From the NCBI GenBank assembly GCA_003520285.1, contig DOVB01000264.1, forward strand, positions 365 through 8,371: DNA of 8,007 bases, given 5' to 3'. Source of the DNA: Halieaceae bacterium. Lineage in GTDB: Bacteria; Pseudomonadota; Gammaproteobacteria; Pseudomonadales; Halieaceae. The translations under genes were made by a program, and so were the position numbers. Below are positions 6,634 to 8,007 of the stretch, piece after piece. Every line of letters begins with the position of its first letter. The stretch's first letter is position 1. The notes beneath the pieces were generated by a model that worked only from the letters and a program-made list of their open reading frames with translations, did no database searches and was not told where the DNA came from.

Positions 6634-8007
6634 CTACGCGACTTCTTCGATCTGAACAGCACCAATTCGCTTGCCGTCCTCGGCGCTTTTCAGGAACGAG
6701 GCCATCTGATCAAAATTCATGTATCGGTAGATGTCATCGGCCATGGCATCGAGCTTATCAGCGTATTCTAGATATTCTGCCGGTGTCGGTAGTCGACCCA
6801 AAATGGCACCCACAGCGGCTAACTCGGCTGACGTGAGGTACACATTGGCTCCATCACCCAATCGGTTGGGGAAGTTGCGGGTCGAAGTAGAGAGTACCGT
6901 TGAATTCGGCGCAACCCGTGCCTGGTTGCCCATGCACAATGAACACCCTGGCATCTCCATTCGTGCGCCAGCACGCCCAAAAATATTGTAGTACCCTTCT
7001 TCCATGAGCTGATGCTCATCCATTTTGGTTGGAGGGGCTAGCCAAAGGCGAGTTGCCATGGTGCCCTTATGAGCTTCGAGGAGTTTGCCAGCCGCTCTGA
7101 AGTGCCCAATATTCGTCATACAGCTACCAATGAATACCTCGTTGACCACGTCTCCGGCGACTTCAGATAACAAGCGAGCGTCATCGGGGTCGTTTGGAGC
7201 GCAGACGATAGGCTCTTTGATGTCATCTAAGTTGATCTCGATGATCGCAGCGTATTCAGCATCCGCATCTGCGCGCATCAGAGAAGGATTTGCGAGCCAA
7301 TCTTCCATCGCTCTTGCGCGGCGTTCAAGTGTTCGCGCATCGCCGTAGCCGTCAGCGATCATAGAACGCAGCAATACGATATTTGACTGCAGATATTCGG
7401 CCACCGATTCTTGTGATAGGTCGATGGTACAGCCCCCAGCAGAGCGTTCTGCAGAGGCATCTGATAGCTCGAAGGCTTGTTCAACAGTGAGGTGGTTAAG
7501 ACCTTCAATCTCAAGTATCCGACCCGAAAATATGTTCTTTTTGCCTTTCTTGTCGACGGTGAGGAGGCCTTCTTGGATAGCGTAGTAGGGGATTGCGTGA
7601 ACTAAATCGCGCAGGGTAATGCCGGGTTGCATCTTGCCGCTAAAACGCACCAAAACCGACTCGGGCATATCGAGCGGCATCACACCTGTGGCTGCAGCAA
7701 AGGCGACTAAACCAGAGCCGGCAGGAAATGAAATACCCATCGGGAATCGTGTGTGTGAATCCCCACCGGTGCCCACGGTATCAGGTAGCAGCATCCGATT
7801 GAGCCAAGAGTGAATGATACCGTCACCTGGGCGCAGTGAAACGCCTCCTCGAGTCATGATGAAGTCGGGGAGGGTGTGTTGGGTATCGATATCGACTGGC
7901 TTTGGATAGGCCGCAGTATGGCAGAAGCTCTGCATCGTCAAATCAGCCGAAAAGCCGAGGCAGGCCAAATCTTTGAGTTCATCTCGCGTCATCGGTCCGG
8001 TGGTGTC
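6634..8007 (-). CDS. acnB: Bifunctional aconitate hydratase 2 / 2-methylisocitrate dehydratase, C-terminal half (cut by the right window edge)
   Basis: AcnB interconverts citrate and isocitrate through cis-aconitate in the TCA cycle, and can also hydrate 2-methyl-cis-aconitate in the propionate pathway. The visible 457 residues are in frame to the edge ([12 protein letters not shown]...) and stay very close to E. coli AcnB from about residue 415 on. The N-terminal half (HEAT-like domain 5, the swivelling domain and part of the catalytic core) lies beyond the edge, so the ATG at 7990-7992 is internal. The three [4Fe-4S] cysteines are present: GSCMTN (codon 7120-7122) and GCSLCMGNQ (codons 6943-6945 and 6934-6936). 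Their spacing of 59 and 3 residues equals that of E. coli Cys710, Cys769 and Cys772. The stop is TAG at 6634-6636 on the minus strand. Apo-AcnB binds RNA in E. coli; nothing here tests that. The gene is convergent to metZ and shares its terminator. Confidence 0.98.
   Translation of the reverse strand, partial: DTTGPMTRDELKDLACLGFSADLTMQSFCHTAAYPKPVDIDTQHTLPDFIMTRGGVSLRPGDGIIHSWLNRMLLPDTVGTGGDSHTRFPMGISFPAGSGLVAFAAATGVMPLDMPESVLVRFSGKMQPGITLRDLVHAIPYYAIQEGLLTVDKKGKKNIFSGRILEIEGLNHLTVEQAFELSDASAERSAGGCTIDLSQESVAEYLQSNIVLLRSMIADGYGDARTLERRARAMEDWLANPSLMRADADAEYAAIIEINLDDIKEPIVCAPNDPDDARLLSEVAGDVVNEVFIGSCMTNIGHFRAAGKLLEAHKGTMATRLWLAPPTKMDEHQLMEEGYYNIFGRAGARMEMPGCSLCMGNQARVAPNSTVLSTSTRNFPNRLGDGANVYLTSAELAAVGAILGRLPTPAEYLEYADKLDAMADDIYRYMNFDQMASFLKSAEDGKRIGAVQIEEVA

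Noticed and set aside
6582..6836. Small forward open frame after metZ (84 codons)
   Set aside because: It runs through the terminator hairpin and then opposite the acnB 3' end. The peptide has no recognisable features, and the hairpin should stop transcription before most of it.
7990..7992. Minus-strand ATG as the acnB start
   Set aside because: The frame stays open to the window edge, and the residues before it (DTTGP) match internal AcnB sequence, so it is an internal methionine.
1..8007. Mobile elements, CRISPR arrays, tRNA or rRNA genes, long repeats, or an undescribed system
   Set aside because: Nearly every base is covered by recognisable housekeeping genes, no gap exceeds 60 bases, and no repeat arrays, transposase motifs or structured RNA signatures were seen.

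Overview
The window reads as an ordinary, densely packed chromosomal segment from a gammaproteobacterium. Base composition is moderate (about half G+C by eye, not computed). The best clues to the organism are gene content and order. The run accD-folC-SPOR protein-cvpA-purF-metZ is the arrangement known from Pseudomonas and relatives, and trpA directly before accD recalls the trpFBA-accD layout of many marine gammaproteobacteria (Cellvibrionales/Halieaceae-like and similar groups). AcnB is close to the E. coli enzyme over its whole visible length. I cannot name the genus from the sequence alone.

Layout. Positions 1-474 hold the C-terminal part of trpA (tryptophan synthase alpha), cut by the left edge. 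It is followed on the same strand by accD (529-1446), folC (1427-2716), a membrane-anchored SPOR-domain protein of the DedD type (2710-3303), cvpA (3312-3812), purF (3843-5366) and metZ (5378-6574). Gaps are 54 bases or less, and two gene pairs overlap (accD/folC by 20 bases, folC/SPOR by 7), so these genes are probably cotranscribed. A strong hairpin at 6594-6619, with an A-tract on one side and a T-tract on the other, sits between metZ and a convergent acnB (6634-8007, minus strand, N-terminal half beyond the right edge). It looks like a two-way terminator.

How the genes fit together. The forward cluster is a housekeeping anabolic set: the last step of tryptophan synthesis, the carboxyltransferase step of malonyl-CoA formation, folate synthesis and polyglutamylation, the first committed step of purine synthesis, and direct sulfhydrylation of O-succinylhomoserine to homocysteine. 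Two envelope proteins (SPOR/DedD-like and CvpA) lie in the middle. Folate cofactors link FolC to purine and methionine synthesis, which may favour the linkage. AcnB is the TCA-cycle aconitase and belongs to a separate, oppositely oriented unit.

I found no mobile element, phage gene, CRISPR array, RNA gene or unexplained gap, and no sign of a new biological system. The findings are modest points about gene overlaps, start sites, the shared terminator and conserved gene order.
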